A stretch of DNA of 64,000 nt from Agarophyton chilense (GCA_030374765.1 JARGXX010000105.1:1488001-1552000), one strand, 5' to 3'. Counted from the stretch's first letter, positions 29,458-41,806 are shown. Program-made: numbers and translations. Notes: generated by a model not told the origin, from the sequence alone.

Positions 29458-29895
29458 TGTGAAGGAGCGGTGATAGCGGTTGCGCCCTGTAAGCCGTCGG
29501 GCCCTGAAGGATCTTGCACGTGACACGTGTACGGGTCGACCTCAGGTGGACTCATGTAGATTATTAATTTAATTTAATTAGTGCAATAGATTCAGTGTCA
29601 GGCAGATCTCAGCGCCTCGCCAGTACTATTTACTTGGCTCGAGTGACGCTTCTCCCTTAGAGTACGGTAGGCACCGTTAGGATACTAAATAACCTTTTGG
29701 TATAGTAGTTCCACCCTTTGGTCTTCAAGCCATCGTGTCCATAGCTCCAATCTGTAGGACTAAGCAGTAAACGCCAGCCCATTGCACCAAGTACTCTGGG
29801 AGTGCCGCCGTCAAGGATTCGAACCTTAGGACCCGCTCTACCACTCTACCACCGGTCGAGACCTGTACGCTGACTTAACCTGTAATTGCGTTACA
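29458..29895 (+). repeat. LTR A, first copy of A2
   Basis: TGTGAAGGAGCGGTGATAGC...TTGCGTTACA, 438 bp, preceded by TSD GTTAT. On its minus strand the tRNA-like segment (29805-29865) keeps both TGGTAGAGTGG and GGTTCGAATCC intact. Confidence 0.92.
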
Positions 29896-29898
29896 TTT

Positions 29899-29916
29899 TG
29901 GTCTCCCGACTTAGAA
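29899..29916 (+). other. Primer binding site of A2
   Basis: TGGTCTCCCGACTTAGAA, three bases after the LTR end. Identical to the sites in B1 and C1. Confidence 0.75.
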
Positions 29917-30019
29917 ACCTTTGCAGTAATTGAACGGAACACTGGGACCAAGAATTATCCGGATTCTACCCTTTGGTTTAATTCCCCAACGGACCAGAAG
30001 TACAGAAGCAACCGCCATT

Positions 30020-32233
30020 ATGCATGCAGAAAACACACCCAACCAACCCGATCATAGGACTCCTACGGCAGTACGAAGTGCGACTACAACGCCGGCGATG
30101 TCGCCTAACCCTTAGGTTGATACCGCTAGCGACTGCAGGAGCACCAGTAGCCAGCTGCAAGAAGTACTGACCCCACTGGATAACCCTGAAAGGATTCGCC
30201 GAGAACCCACGGTGGCAGCGCGTTTACGAGAACGCCTCACCAGAGCCATCTCTACGCCAGGGACAACTCAAGGAGAAACCCCCCAGACCAAAGGAATTCG
30301 AGAAAACATGCCCGTAGGGCTTGCCGACCTTCTCTGGGCCCGTCTCCGTGAGCTCTGCTCAACCCAAGTGGATTCCATTATGGACGTGCGACTCGCTACG
30401 GGGATCGCTGACCATACGGGTTTTCTGACCGCGCGATTCGTCCCTAAGGTATTGGAGTATGACTTATTCATAGACTCCCTCCTACAGGCCATTCAAGGAG
30501 CCGTCACCCGCCAGGCAGGCAATTTGGTCCCTAGGACCACACCACCACAAATTAACCATCCGGTCTCCATATGGCAACCCCCTACCGAACCCCCCGGAGT
30601 GGTGGCGTTATCCGCCCTTCGCCGGGAATACCATCAGGAAAACCCCATGGTGGGACAATCTAGGAGCAGAAGAGAAGCTCCGCGTCTAGATGAGAGACAG
30701 GTTGCTCATCAGGAGAATCCAAGAGGGGGACAAGCGAGGAGCGGAAGAGAAGCTCCGCGTCTAGAAGAGAGACCGCTCGCCCCACCCGACGGATTCTATG
30801 AGGTACAGTGACCTCAAGGCTTCATCGGATCTGATGGAGAGATCGATTCTTTAGGTCCCTACTCCGCTGGAAAGAAAAGAAGCAACCCTAGGAGAAAGAA
30901 GAAAAGTAGTAACAAAAGAAGAAACCATTCGGACAGGGGTGATTCCGAATCGGCCTCGACCGAAACGACCGACTCGGAAGTGGATGAGGCTGCCATTCGA
31001 GGCCTTAGACCACCGAAAACCACCAACGAACTTTTCCTTAAGGTTCTAGAGTACTGGAATTACCGGGCGGCTGACAGGTCCGAAAAATATTCTGGTTCGG
31101 TGGCTCGCAGAGTCGCCAAATGGGCCAAATGGATGTAATTTACCATTACGGACAAGTTCTAGGGTTCGGATCCCATTGCTGTCCTTAGGTTTCTTAGTTT
31201 GTTCTACACGGCCTGCGATCAGAACGGTGTCCACGAGGGCGCCGCTCTGTACCTTTTCCAATTCTTCCTTACAGGACAGGCGCGTGACCGGTTGGGTTTG
31301 AAGATATCAGGCACAACCGGCCTCGTGGATGCTCAAGATCCTGAGCTCCCCAGGTAATACCCTCAGGTTGTTCATTACCTCTTGGAAACTTACGCCACGG
31401 ATGATGTTATAATGAGTGCCCACCAGGAAGTCATCTCCTTTAGGCAGAGCTCCAACATGACCGAACCGGCTTTCGAAGACGACCTATGGAAGAAGGCTTA
31501 CCAAGGTGGAAACATGTTCTCCGAAGGACGGCTTAAACGTCACTTCATCACGGGATTGCTCCCTGCCATTCGGACACATGTGCGCAATTACCGGACGGAA
31601 AACCGGCAATACTCCTTCCGAAGGCTCGCTTCCTACACCGAGGGTTATGGAAAAACCTACAGGACCTCCAGGTGCAACGCTGATATAACCAGATGACACG
31701 CAACTCCATTGCGTGAACCGAATCAAGCCCATTTGGTTAGCTCCACTGAGTCGGACATGGATGCTTCACTCATTCACGCCGACTCGGTAGATGTCCTCGC
31801 GGTCAATTCCAGTGCTCCTGCGTCCGGGCCCCCATCATACACCTCCCAAGGAACTACAGCGACCACTGGACCACCCACACCTATGGATTCTCCCTTTCCG
31901 CCCCGCATGGACGTTTTTGTTCGCTCACCAAAGGCCTGCTTCCTCTGCCTGTCAGTGACCCAACCTTGTGACTGTACGAGGTATCCGCTTGAGGACGCAC
32001 GTAAAACCCTCCTAGCCCTAAGGGAAGAGAATTACCGGGTGCGGAGATCCGAAGGAATGTATAACAGGGCACAGCAACGAACCACAGGGACCCCTGGAAG
32101 CTCACGCTATGCTACGCCTCCGGACATTCCGATCAAAGCCCCACAGTTCCACGCCATTGTAGATCCTACGGACGAACCCGTGGAAGAACTCTATCTTCAG
32201 GAAGAAACCGGGACCCCATCGGAAAACTTCTAG
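30020..32233 (+). pseudogene. A2 gag, one phase with several stops
   Basis: From ATG 30020 (MHAENTPNQPDH) to 32233 the phase never changes, but stops occur at 30113, 30809, about 31135, 31162, 31357, 31694 and 32231 (the last may be the true end). Segments: MDVRLATGIADHTGFLTARF, a repeated 'RREAPRLDERQ / GREAPRLEERP' linker, basic KKRSNPRRKKK, FLKVLEYWNYRAADRSEKYS, ALYLFQFFLTGQARDRLG (capsid-like), and FEDDLWKKAYQGGNMFSEGRLKRHFITGL. A Cys cluster KACFLCLSVTQPCDC lies where a zinc knuckle is expected but lacks the C-x2-C-x4-H-x4-C pattern. It complements A1, which lost the 3' half. Confidence 0.75.
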
Positions 32234-32283
32234 AGGGACGACTCGAGGCAAATCCTCCCTCGCTAAGCCCCTGCCGCAACCAA

Positions 32284-35200
32284 TTGGACGGTCATGAGCC
32301 AAGGAGCTCCTCACCTGCCACTACAATCCACCCACAATGGACCACTCAGGATGAGCCACAATTGGAACACAGTAAAGACCCCGTCTGTATCCTCAGGAAA
32401 GAGAACTATAAATTTCCGGTAACCGTAGGACTTCGTTCCAACAACTGTCGAGTGACCACAGCTGTATTGGATACAGCGGCTGGTCCCAACTTGGTCCATC
32501 CTAAGCTGCTCCCACTGGGTTGAAAAGATTTCGTTCAGGCAAGGAAGACCCCAGGGATTACCGATGCCTCTCGTAGACCAATGGAAATTAAAGGGATAGT
32601 ACCACTTTACCTCCAGGCAGGACAATTCAAAGTCCGCACGTGGTTCCTTGAATGTCCTAACTTGGGCGCTGAAGCAATCCTAGGGACCTCTTTTATCGAT
32701 CGGTACATCAAGGCCATTTATCCAAGCCTTAGAAAAGTCGTGTCCTACCGCCCACCTTCCATCTCCCTAACTGGTTCCGCCCCGGAGCCAGAAGCTAACC
32801 GGAAACGAGCGGTTGTCTCCGAAAACACGAAGTCCAATAAGGTTCGCCTGTCAAAGGCCATAACGATACCCTCGATGACCCAAATCGCTGTATTGATCTA
32901 TTCCCAGCCCTCAGGTCTCGTAGCAATTCAAAACAACCGAAAACGGTTCTGAAGCACCTTACCTTGATGGCCAATGGAGTAATGGACATCCATCCCAACA
33001 GGTCCTTTTTGGTCACAATCAGCAACTTCTGATATAAACCAGTGCGGTTACCTACAGGTACAGTGATTGGTATCACTCTACCCACGCCTGTGGCCGATAT
33101 GGAGGCCCAAATTGATAACCTTGACAAGCCAACTCCCGACGAGGACGTCGACTCTTGGGAGGGGGCGGTCGCTATCGGCGCAGAATTCGAATCCTATAGG
33201 CCCCAGGTACTTGATATCCTCAGGGAATACCAGGCCATGTGGCCAGGTAGATTGGGCATAATCAGAGCCACTACACACCGTATTGACCTTCAGGATGATG
33301 CTAGACCACAGTTCCAGCTCCCATACCTTACCGGCCTTAAAGGTAGGGAAATTGTCGCCGACTAGATGGAAAAGATGCGCAAAGCTCAAGTAATAGAGCC
33401 GGCGCCTTCAAAACAATCCGAATGGTCAAGTTCCCTTGTCCTTGTGGCGAAGAAAGATGGCTCCGTCAGGTTCTGTGTCGACTACAGGAAGCTGAATGCA
33501 GTAACCAAGACGGACTCATACCCGATACCCCGCATGGACGGCTGTCTGGATTCCTTAGGCGAAGCTGTTGTATTTACCACACTGGACGCTAACACCAGAT
33601 ATTGGCAAATCCCTTTGGCCGAAGATGCGAGAGCGCTGACAGCCTTTACCACCCATGAAGGTCTGTTCAGATTGACTCGTAAGGTTTTTGGTTTAAAGAA
33701 TGCGCCAGCCACGTTCCAACGGGTAATGGACATTATAATGTCCAGAGTCCAATGGAAGTTCGCCCTTGTCTATTCGGAGAACGTTATAATCTTCTCACGG
33801 ACCGTAAAGGAACACTTTCGCCAAGTGAAGAAGGTGCTAACAATCCTATAGGACGCTGGAGTAACAGTGAAACTTCGCAAATGCGCTTTCTTCCAGGCCT
33901 CAGTAGACTATCTTGGTCACGTCGTCCTCCCAGGATAGCTAAAGGTGGCCACACGGACAACGAATGCGATTCTCCAAGCTAAGCCTCCTAGAACCCACAC
34001 GGAACTACGATCCTTCGTGGGCTTGTGAAACGTTTACCGACGGTTCGTCCAAGGGTTTACCAAGATCTCGGCCCTCTCAACGCGATGCTGAAGAAGGGAA
34101 CACCATCGGAGTTCGAAACCCTTACGGACGAGCAGTACGAAGCATTTCAGACCCTAAAGAACAAATTGCTGACCAGACCCATATTGGTCTTACCAAAGCC
34201 CAATAGGCCTTTCGTCCTGGACACAGATGTCTCTGATGTCCAAGTGTGTTGTGCACTGCTACAGGAACAGGAGTCATCGAAGGACCATCGCCCTATTGGC
34301 TACTGGAGCAGAACGCTCACCAGCGCGGAGCGAAACTACAGTACGACCGAAAAGGAATGTCTAGCCATCGTATGGTCCGTATTAACAATCCGTCCGTACC
34401 TCGAGGGAACCAGGTTTACCATTAGGACAGACCATGACTCACTCCGCTGGCTACTCAATATGACCAATGCATCAAGTCGTCTCGCTAGGTGGCGCCTCAG
34501 GCTGTCAGAATATGACTACGAGATATCCTATGGGTCAGGCATCAAGCACCAGGTAGCAGATGCCCTGTCGCGAATCATTACCGACTGAAGTGATGAAACC
34601 CCATTGGACGACCTGATTCCCACCCCCTTTACAGATGATGGACCTCAAGACTACACGGAAACAGATGACCTTATGGGTAAGGTGCAGTCGGAGGATCCCG
34701 AGGTAAAGAAGAACGAATTATACCTATTGGAGTGGGAGAAAGTACCGCCCAATTCGGCACGACCTCAGGTTAATGCGATAACCCCGGAGGAAAAAGAGCT
34801 CCTCCTTATAACTATTGAGGAACTCCTACAGGCGCAGCTCAAAGACGAATAGTGAAAGGAAGCAGCCCAATTGGTAGGAACCCCAGGATGCCTGTTCGAA
34901 GATGCCCGATTTGGACTACTATGTCGCCGCTAACCGCTGGATGGAGCACTTTAACGGGTAATACCAACTTCGCTAAGGGCGCTATTCCTGTATCTCGCCC
35001 ATTTCCACGGCTTGGCTTGTCATCCTGGAGGCCGACGAATGTACCAGACCCTAAGGAAGTTCTTCCACTGGCCACAAATGGCGCAGGACCTATGGCAAAC
35101 CGCACGGAGCTGTGTATCATGCCCACAGATCCGAAGGTCTCGCGCCAACCATCAGGCCAAACTAAAGCACCTCCCCCCCGCAGGCCCAATGGAATTTGTC

Positions 35201-36664
35201 GCAATGGATATACTTGGGCCTTTGGCTAAGTCGTCCCATGGGAAACGGATTGTTTTGGTTATAACCGATAGGTTTACCAAACTTACCCGAGCCCTACCCC
35301 TAGGAAAGACAACGGCCATGGATGTCGCCACGGCTTTCTTTTCTCACTAGGTATATCCATATAGCATGCCACTCTACCTCCTTACGGATAACGGCAGCCA
35401 GTTTGTATCCAAATTCTTCTCGCATGTCTGTGCTACCTTAGGTATCAAACATGTGACCACCACGGCGTACCACCCGCAAATCAATGACCAAGTCGAATGA
35501 TTCAACCGCACCCTTCTGGACCGATTGGCGCATTAAGTTTCGGAGCACCAACTGGACTGGGACGAATACGTTGAGCCACCAGTTTATGCCTACAAGACGC
35601 AGGTGCACGCTTCCACAGGGACAACGCCCTTCGACTTAACGCTAACGAAAGCGCCGCCGCCGATAGCTGTTGACCTTCAGGAGTTTATCATACCCCAGGA
35701 CATAACCGAAGGGATGACTCCTACCCAGGCGAAGCGCTACTCGCGCCGACGCATGGACCGCATTCTCCAATCGGCCAGAACTGTACTAACCAAAGCCCAA
35801 CGGCGCTACAAGTGCAATTTCGACAAAGCCGTTTGGAACATGCCGACCTTTGGGAAAGGAGATCTGGTTTACCTGGACCGGCCACCGAAGGAAAATGAGT
35901 AACTCGAGTACATTACGCGGAAGCTCTTACCTCGCTCTACGGGACCATACAAAGTCCTTAAGACCAATTATCACACCATCACTTTACTCATTGACGGCCT
36001 ACAGGACACTGTGTCTATTGACCGCGTGACACGAGCTCCCAGTTCTTCCGGACCATGAACGTCCCAGCCCCCTGGCCCAACGGAAGCACCACGACCTGAG
36101 GTCGACAATCAAGTCTCCCCACCCCCTAAGGCAGTTCCCGAGGATTTGACTAGCCTCACGGACACGATGGTCAGTGCCAACTACTATGACCCATCGCTCC
36201 CAACCGACTCCGATGGATTCGCCCCTCTGGACCATACTCTCCTTCCGGAGGATGAACACCAACCGGAATATTTGATTGAGCGCATCATCTCCGCCGATAT
36301 GGGAGAAGATGGAACTATGCGCTATGGCGTCCGTTGGTTCGGCTACACACCTGAGGAAGATACTTGGCAAGAGCCTCAAACCATTCCGGCTAATTGTATC
36401 GCCCACTATTGGCGCAGAATCAGCCACTCGGAGCGCAGCCTTCAGGAGGGGGCAACCAATTGGCACAGAATCAGCCACTCGGAGCACAGCCTTCAGGAAG
36501 GGGCAACCATTGGTCCGAATAATCCAACCATTGGCCCGAATGATCCCAAAACGCCTCCCAAAACGCCTCCCAAAACGTCTCCCGACACGACGGTTCGCCG
36601 GAGCACAACGGTTCGTCGTAGCTCCGGCATCAGGGAACAAAGTCAGTCCTTGGGAGACACCTGA
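32284..36664 (+). pseudogene. A2 pol: protease, RT, RNase H, integrase, chromodomain (dead)
   Basis: Protease relic VLDTAAGPNLV (32465, Gly after DT changed to Ala). RT: VLVAKKDGSVRFCVDYRKLN, FTTLDANTRYW, and in the catalytic position VYSENVIIFS instead of Y-x-D-D. RNase H: VLDTDVSDVQV, IRTDHDSLRWLLN, VADALSRI. Integrase: GGRRMYQTLRKFFHW with CVSCPQ, VAMDILGPL, LLTDNGSQFVSKFF and a 'QVE*FNRTLL' segment with a stop after the catalytic Glu. Then GPYKVLKTNYHTI and the chromodomain EYLIERIISADMGEDG...YGVRWFGYTPEEDTW. Two phase changes (near 33000 and 33900) and many stops. From 34025 to the end one phase is kept. Confidence 0.85.
36411..36590 (+). repeat. Tandem duplications at the A2 pol C-terminus
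   Basis: A ~50-bp unit (CAGAATCAGCCACTCGGAGC...GGGGCAACCA) is present twice at 36416-36514, followed by ATTGGTCCGAATAATCC-type and three CCAAAACGCCTC 12-base repeats. It lengthens the Pro/Lys/Thr-rich tail after the chromodomain. A1 has one unit. Confidence 0.75.
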
Positions 36665-36755
36665 GGAAGACCCGGGACTCTCTCAAGATGGGATGCCGTC
36701 CCTGGGCACGCCCACTTGAGATACAAGAAAGACCTTGGGAAAGCACAAGCACTAC

Positions 36756-36761
36756 TTTATT
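36756..36761 (-). terminator. AATAAA downstream of the A2 antisense frame
   Basis: TTTATT on plus, i.e. AATAAA on minus, 86 bases past the antisense stop (36849-36847). Same position as 11376-11381 in A1. Confidence 0.5.
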
Positions 36762-36846
36762 TAACTTACTCGAGTAACTAACAGAGGCGTAACAGCCCTC
36801 GATATGACCTCAGAGTTCGCGGAAGCGCTTCGAACACCAACAGGAC

Positions 36847-37475
36847 TCACTGGGGCGGCGCAAGAGTAACTCTGTCCTCCTCTTTGGAACCTGCAGGAGC
36901 GAAACCGGGATTAGGGTCACCCGAGGAGCCAAGTGGACCACCCGAACCGGTCCCAGCGAGCCGAGCACGCATCTTCGGCGGGATTCTCCTGAGGAACTAT
37001 TGTCACACCATCGGAAACCTCCCGGTCACTCAAATTGAGATCATATCGGGCATCCAAGTCGGCAGTAACCCTCTGAGACATCGCCTGCGCATTCTGCTGC
37101 AAGGTATTGACCATGGCGGTCTTCAGGTCTTCACCCTGTTGGAAAACCGCGGCGTAACGAGCCGAGCGACGCGCCCAGGAGCAGGCTTCCCTCAAGACTG
37201 TCGCAATGTCCATCGAGGCCGTGATTCCAACGGTACGGCAGAATGAAATTACGCACTGCCCGCGGATTCCGTCCGGTGGTATAGTTATACCCGTCCCAGG
37301 GGCGTTCATAGGCGACTTGGTATCCAGAGGAGCTCCCCGCTTGGTCGTTCGAAGCCATGGTGCTGCTGCCCACAGGTTGGTCCGCCGGGAAATGGATAAG
37401 AAAACCGACGGAAGCGACATAGTCCGGAGGGAGAATGGCATATCCGAAGGGCTTACAAGGCGATGGCGGCATCAC
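36847..37475 (-). pseudogene. Antisense gene of A2 with a ~1.4-kb internal deletion
   Basis: Minus strand: the N-terminal module (MPPSPCKPFGYAILPPDYVA...SGYQVAYERP...RNPRAVRNFILPYRW) is joined directly to the C-terminal module (MDIATVLREACSWARRSARYAAVFQQGEDL...DLDARYDLNLSDREVSDG, then a Pro-rich tail ending APPQ, stop 36849-36847). The middle body found in A1 (about 9466-10908) is absent. In A1 both ends of that interval carry TTCCGT, a possible microhomology. The modules are now in different phases, so it is not functional as is. Confidence 0.6.
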
Positions 37476-37991
37476 GCGCGACCAATGGAGGAATACTGCG
37501 AAGGGAAGAAGGAAAGATGAAACCGAATCGGGCAGGATGACTGACGTGACCTTGAATGGACGAAGCGCGCAACGTGGTTTACGGCGGACCAGGCGCGTAG
37601 GGTCGCCAAAGGAATACCGAAGGATAGAAAAAGCGGCAAGGAACTCCCCCTACCCCCCGGTGCGCGTACAGTACCTTAGGTGAACTAATTGCCAACCTGG
37701 CGCCAAGGGTCAGCTCTTACGCACTGGTACCCCCGAGGATGGTGGCGATGCGACGCCCCGTCGCGCCCACTGGTAACGAGAACAACTAACCCCCGGATTG
37801 GTCATAAGACGCCGACATGTCGGGTACGGCGTCGCTCGTGTCCAGGCCATTAGGACACTGAGGATCACGACGTTCCGACCCCGAAGGCAAGATCGGAGGT
37901 TCACCCATAGGTCCAACTAGAGCCAGACCCCTAGGAAGGTGTGAGGCAATTTGGACTTCGCCGTGACGGTCAAATCCTAAGGAGGGAGGTA

Positions 37992-38439
37992 TGTGAAGGA
38001 GCGATGATAACGGTTGAGCCCGGTAAGCCGCCGGGCCCTGAAGGATCTTCCACGTGACACGTGTACGGGTCGACCACAGGTGGACTCACGTAGATTATTA
38101 ATATAATTCAATTAGTGTCATAGATTAACACTACAGTGTCAGGCAGATCTCAGCGCCTCGCCGGTACTATTTACTTGGCTCGAGTGACGCTTCTCCCTTA
38201 GAGTTCGGCAGGCACCGTTAGGATACTAAATAACCCCCTTTTGGTGTATTACTTCTACCCTTTGGTCTTCAAGCCATCGTTTCCGTAGCTCCAACCTGTA
38301 TGATTACGCAGTAAACGCCAGCCCATTGCACTAAGTACTATGGGAGTGCCGCCGTCAAGAATTCAAACGTTAGGACCCGCTCTACCATGCTACCACCGGT
38401 CGAGACCCGTGCGCTGACTTAACCCGTCATTGCGTTACA
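37992..38439 (+). repeat. LTR A, second (internal) copy of A2
   Basis: 448 bp, preceded by the polypurine tract AAGGAGGGAGGTA, so it is a true 3' LTR of the internal region on its left. What follows (CAGACGACC) is not host sequence but the antisense-gene region of another A element. Confidence 0.92.
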
Positions 38440-39135
38440 CAGACGACCATCGGGCTCATGCATCTCGTTCCAAAAGACCCGGTTGGACATCCAGAATAAG
38501 TTGTCGTACGGTGGCCGGAAGCACATAGGCGCCAAGAGGTTGTGACCAGCCGGAGGAAAGCGCACATGAGGTGAGATGAAGTCGGTGTATAGGTCGGAAA
38601 GGAGTTTGTTCACCCTGAACTAGTAGTCGGATTTTTCCTCGCAGCGGACGTACGGCATGTCCGCTTGGACGAGTTTGCGACATCGCGTCGCCGAACGCGG
38701 ATCCACAGGGCAATGCAACAATCGGTTATACCACGAGACGCTGCGCGCGTTTTTGCTGCCCCTCCGGAAGTCGGGTATTTTGGCAAACCTTCGGGCGTCG
38801 AGATACATGTGGCAAAACCTTTGGTATTATTTCACTGAGAACGGAAGAACGGCATGGGGCACTGCACGCCGGTTTATTCCGATGGTATAGTCATAGCGGT
38901 CCCCCGGACGCTCGTGGGCCACTTGGTCTCCCGAAGAGCTCCCCGCTGGGTTGTTTGAGGTCATGGTACCGCTGGTTCCAGGGTGGTCCGCCGGGAAATA
39001 AATGGGAGAGCCGGTGGAGGCGACATAGTACGAAGGAAGTCCGGCGTATCCGTCGGGCTTATAAGGTGATTTCGGCATCGCGGGCAACCAATGGAAACGT
39101 ACCACGAGGAAAAGACGAAGTAAGAGAGTTGACAC
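38440..39135 (-). pseudogene. Antisense gene of the outer family A element, 3'-truncated
   Basis: Minus strand in one single phase from MPKSPYKPDGYAGLPSYYVA (about 39078) to HEPDGRLC at 38440, with only TAA 38829-38827 and one TAG near 38620. Segments LDARRFAKIPDFRRG, CPVDPRSATRC, LVQADMPYVRCEE, NKLLSDLYTDFISPHVRFPP and PYDNLFWM match A1. Because the phase holds, it shows that the A antisense gene was originally one continuous frame. It is cut by the internal LTR. The TAA recurs at the same codon in A1 (9478-9480). Confidence 0.62.
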
Positions 39136-39481
39136 GAACGGATTGACAGGCGTGAACCACGGTGGACGAAGCGCAGATGGTCGCCAAGGGAAGAACGGAG
39201 ACGAAGGAAGAACCCAATGGAACGTCTCGGGAACGCGACGCGAGGAATACGCCGGCGATGCACTTATGGCCAGCGCTTACGGCGCGTGACAGTTTCAATT
39301 CTTAGGCAAAATAATTCCCCTTCGGCTCCAATGGTCAGCTCACGCATCCCCGCAGGCGGTGACAACGCGACGTACCGTCGCACCCAATGGTACCGGTAGC
39401 AATGAAGGGCACGCGTCCCCTGGAGCAGTTATGAAACCATCTGGACTTCGCCGTGACGCTCGAATCCTAAGGAGGGAGATA

Positions 39482-39922
39482 TGTGAAGGAGCCGTGATAG
39501 CGGTTGAGCCCTGTAAGCCACCAGGCTCTGAAGGATCTTGCAGATGACACGTGGTCAGCACGACCTCAGGCGGACTCATGTTGAATATTAATTTAATTAG
39601 TGTAATAGATTAACACTACAGTGCCAGGCAGATCTCAGCGCCTCTCCAGTACTATTTACTTGGCTCGAGTGACGCTTCTCCCTTAGAATACGGTAGGCAC
39701 CGTTAGGATACGAAATAACCCCCTTTGGCATATTAGTTCTACCCTTTGGTCTTGAAGCCATCGTTCCGTAGCGCCAACCTGTAGGAATACGTAGTAAACA
39801 CCAGGCCACTGCCTCAAGTATTCTGGGAGTGCCGTTGTCAAGGATTGGAACCTTAGGACCCGCTCTACCACGTTACCACCGGTCGAGACCCGTACGATGA
39901 CTTAACCCGTCATTTCATTACA
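39482..39922 (+). repeat. LTR A, third copy of A2 (outer 3' LTR)
   Basis: 441 bp, preceded by AAGGAGGGAGATA and followed by TSD GTTAT. Confidence 0.92.
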
Positions 39923-40010
39923 GTTATTATTCGACAACTGTCCGAGTACAAACGCATATACCTACTGAAATCAATAGCACCTCTGTTATAAACCGAGTAA
40001 GAGAGTAATT

Positions 40011-40897
40011 GTGCATTCACTCGATCGTTTCTGGATTGTAAGCCTAGAAGTATGTAGACCAAATAGCTCGAGACTCTTATCGAAAGTGCCGTTCCATTTC
40101 GTCAATTATTCCTTTGTCTCGTTCAAAATTCCTGAAGAACACTTTCTATCTTCACAGAAAACGAAAAAAGCCCTTGAACTTCTAACCGAAGCCCAGTTAA
40201 ATCACGTTCAGGAGATGGAAAAATACAACACAACCCTCGACGTTTCCGACAGCAATGAAGAGTGTGACTCCAAGTGTCCTATATTCGATTCATTGTTCAG
40301 AAACGATGGATCTTATACAGTTTATCGCATGACCAATTTCAATGCAAGAGAATTTCAAGCAGTATGAAATGGAGTGGAGAAAGCAGTGCTACATTTTTGG
40401 AACACTGGTCGTAGTCGTCCCTATAAGACGAGTGCAACGGATATATTGTGCATGAACTTAACTGTTCTCAAACACGGTGGACAGTGGGGTTTTCTCTGCA
40501 GAATGTTTACCATGAATCGGCCAACGTTCGAGCATATGGTCACGAAGTTTGTATTCATGCTATCTGATGGTCTTGTGCAGTCTTTTATGCTCGACTTGGA
40601 TGGCAAATGTTGTTTTGGTAAGATGGTTAAGCATGGAAAAACTTTCCTGGACTATAAGTACTCTAGGTATGCCAATGGTGTTTTCTTCCATCAAAGTAAT
40701 CGACCGAGTGGGCCCATGGAAGAGAGTAGGATGTACTACAGTGGTAAACATAAACTGTATGGATACCAAAGCGAAGTCTCAGTGTTGCCGAACGGTATGG
40801 CTATTGGGACATCCAATCGTTTTCCTGGATCTAAGGCAGATGTAGATGTATTCTATGACAATATAGAGTTTCATAACGAGGCACTGCAGAAAATAGA
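40011..40897 (+). pseudogene. DDE-transposase-like gene, 5' part (split by C1)
   Basis: Frames 40011-40367 and 40374-40897 share one phase, separated by a TGA at 40365. The product has a predicted helical N-terminus, then VYRMTNFNAREFQAV, YKTSATDILCMNLTVLKHGG, FEHMVTKF, and SGKHKLYGYQSEVSVLPNG-AIGTSNRFPGSKADVDVF. This fits the catalytic domain of Harbinger/PIF-like DDE superfamily endonucleases ('YSGKHK--G-K-----P-G', 'PGS--D---F'). It could be a transposon-encoded or a captured host copy. No terminal inverted repeats were found. The reading frame continues at 62153 after removal of C1. The TGA plus later stops show it was decaying independently of C1. Confidence 0.65.
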
Positions 40898-41785
40898 TGA
40901 AGGACAATGACCTTCAAGGGGGTTTCTTCGCAGGACTTAGAGAGTTTGCTCGCTTGAGGACTAGCTTGGTCTATGACAAGCTATACCGCTATTGCGTGCC
41001 GACGGCTGGTTAGGACCGGAATTTCACACTGGTGAAACACGTGGACTGCACGGATGCTGACGCTCGAGTGCGAGGCGTGCCACACGTGGCCCGGATTCTA
41101 CCTAATGGTTAGTATTATTTAGTATTTTTTAGTGTTTATTTAGCTACGCTATCGCTATGTAGTGTCTATTTTTTGCGCGCGCGCCCACTGTCAGGGGCCG
41201 CGCGCCACGCTACTTCGGAGGTTGAGCACTGCTCCCCAGTAAACGCCATCTTGGGAGATACCAAGGAGGGAGTCTTGGCTCTGAACTCTTCGCCTTCGGC
41301 GCGTCTTCACCACATACTGCGTGAGCGCCGGTCGCACGTTCTTTCATCCACCCCTCTGTCGACCACAGTGCTACCACCACCGTGGGTTCATATTTAATCG
41401 CCGACACTTGTCGTAGTCTCGCCCCTGTATAGGGTTTCGCCCCCGTTTTCCTCTTGTTCTCCTTTTTGGCTCTCGTGAGTGGCCGCCTCACTCACCTCGC
41501 TCGTCCACCTCATACGAGTGTTTCCTCGCTTTTTTTCCGACAAACGCCGTGATACCGCTCCGCCTAGGATTGGTCACACCCCGGACTGTGCCGTGCTCAC
41601 CTAAACACTCTAGGTATATCCCGCCGGATTGGCCTCAGTCTTACACCCGACTCCGTCGTGCCTTTCCAGAGTGGCTCTGTTTCTGTGCTCCGCTGGGACG
41701 CGTCTCCTCCGCCTGAGGCAGGTCTCTCAAGAGAGGAAGATCCCGAACATCTTCGTGGTGTCTCTGCTCCAAGCGTTGTCCTACA
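40898..41785 (+). repeat. C1 5' LTR
   Basis: 888 bp. An AT-rich stretch with repeated TTAGTATT/TTTAGT units at about 41108-41145 and a GCGCGCGC tract follow. It ends GTTGTCCTACA. Confidence 0.9.
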
Positions 41786-41788
41786 AAC

Positions 41789-41806
41789 TGGTCTCCCGAC
41801 TTAGAA
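41789..41806 (+). other. Primer binding site of C1
   Basis: TGGTCTCCCGACTTAGAA, three bases after the LTR. Identical to B1 and A2. Confidence 0.75.

Larger units (their letters stand above)
29458..39922 (+). mobile_element. Ty3/Gypsy element A2 (family A), three-LTR structure
   Basis: LTRs at 29458-29895, 37992-38439 and 39482-39922, all plus. TSD GTTAT at 29453-29457 and 39923-39927 shows that the outer ends belong to one insertion. Between LTR 1 and LTR 2 is a nearly full internal region. Between LTR 2 and LTR 3 is only the last ~1 kb of an A internal region. The structure fits one A element inserted in the 3' part of another, followed by recombination between the two 5' LTRs. Confidence 0.85.

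Noticed and set aside
37992-38439. The internal A2 LTR as an independent solo LTR
   Set aside because: It is preceded by a polypurine tract and has no matching flanking duplication.
8348-39922. Six recurring ~445-base blocks as a CRISPR-like or satellite array
   Set aside because: They have TG...CA ends, target duplications and retroelement genes between them, so they are LTRs.
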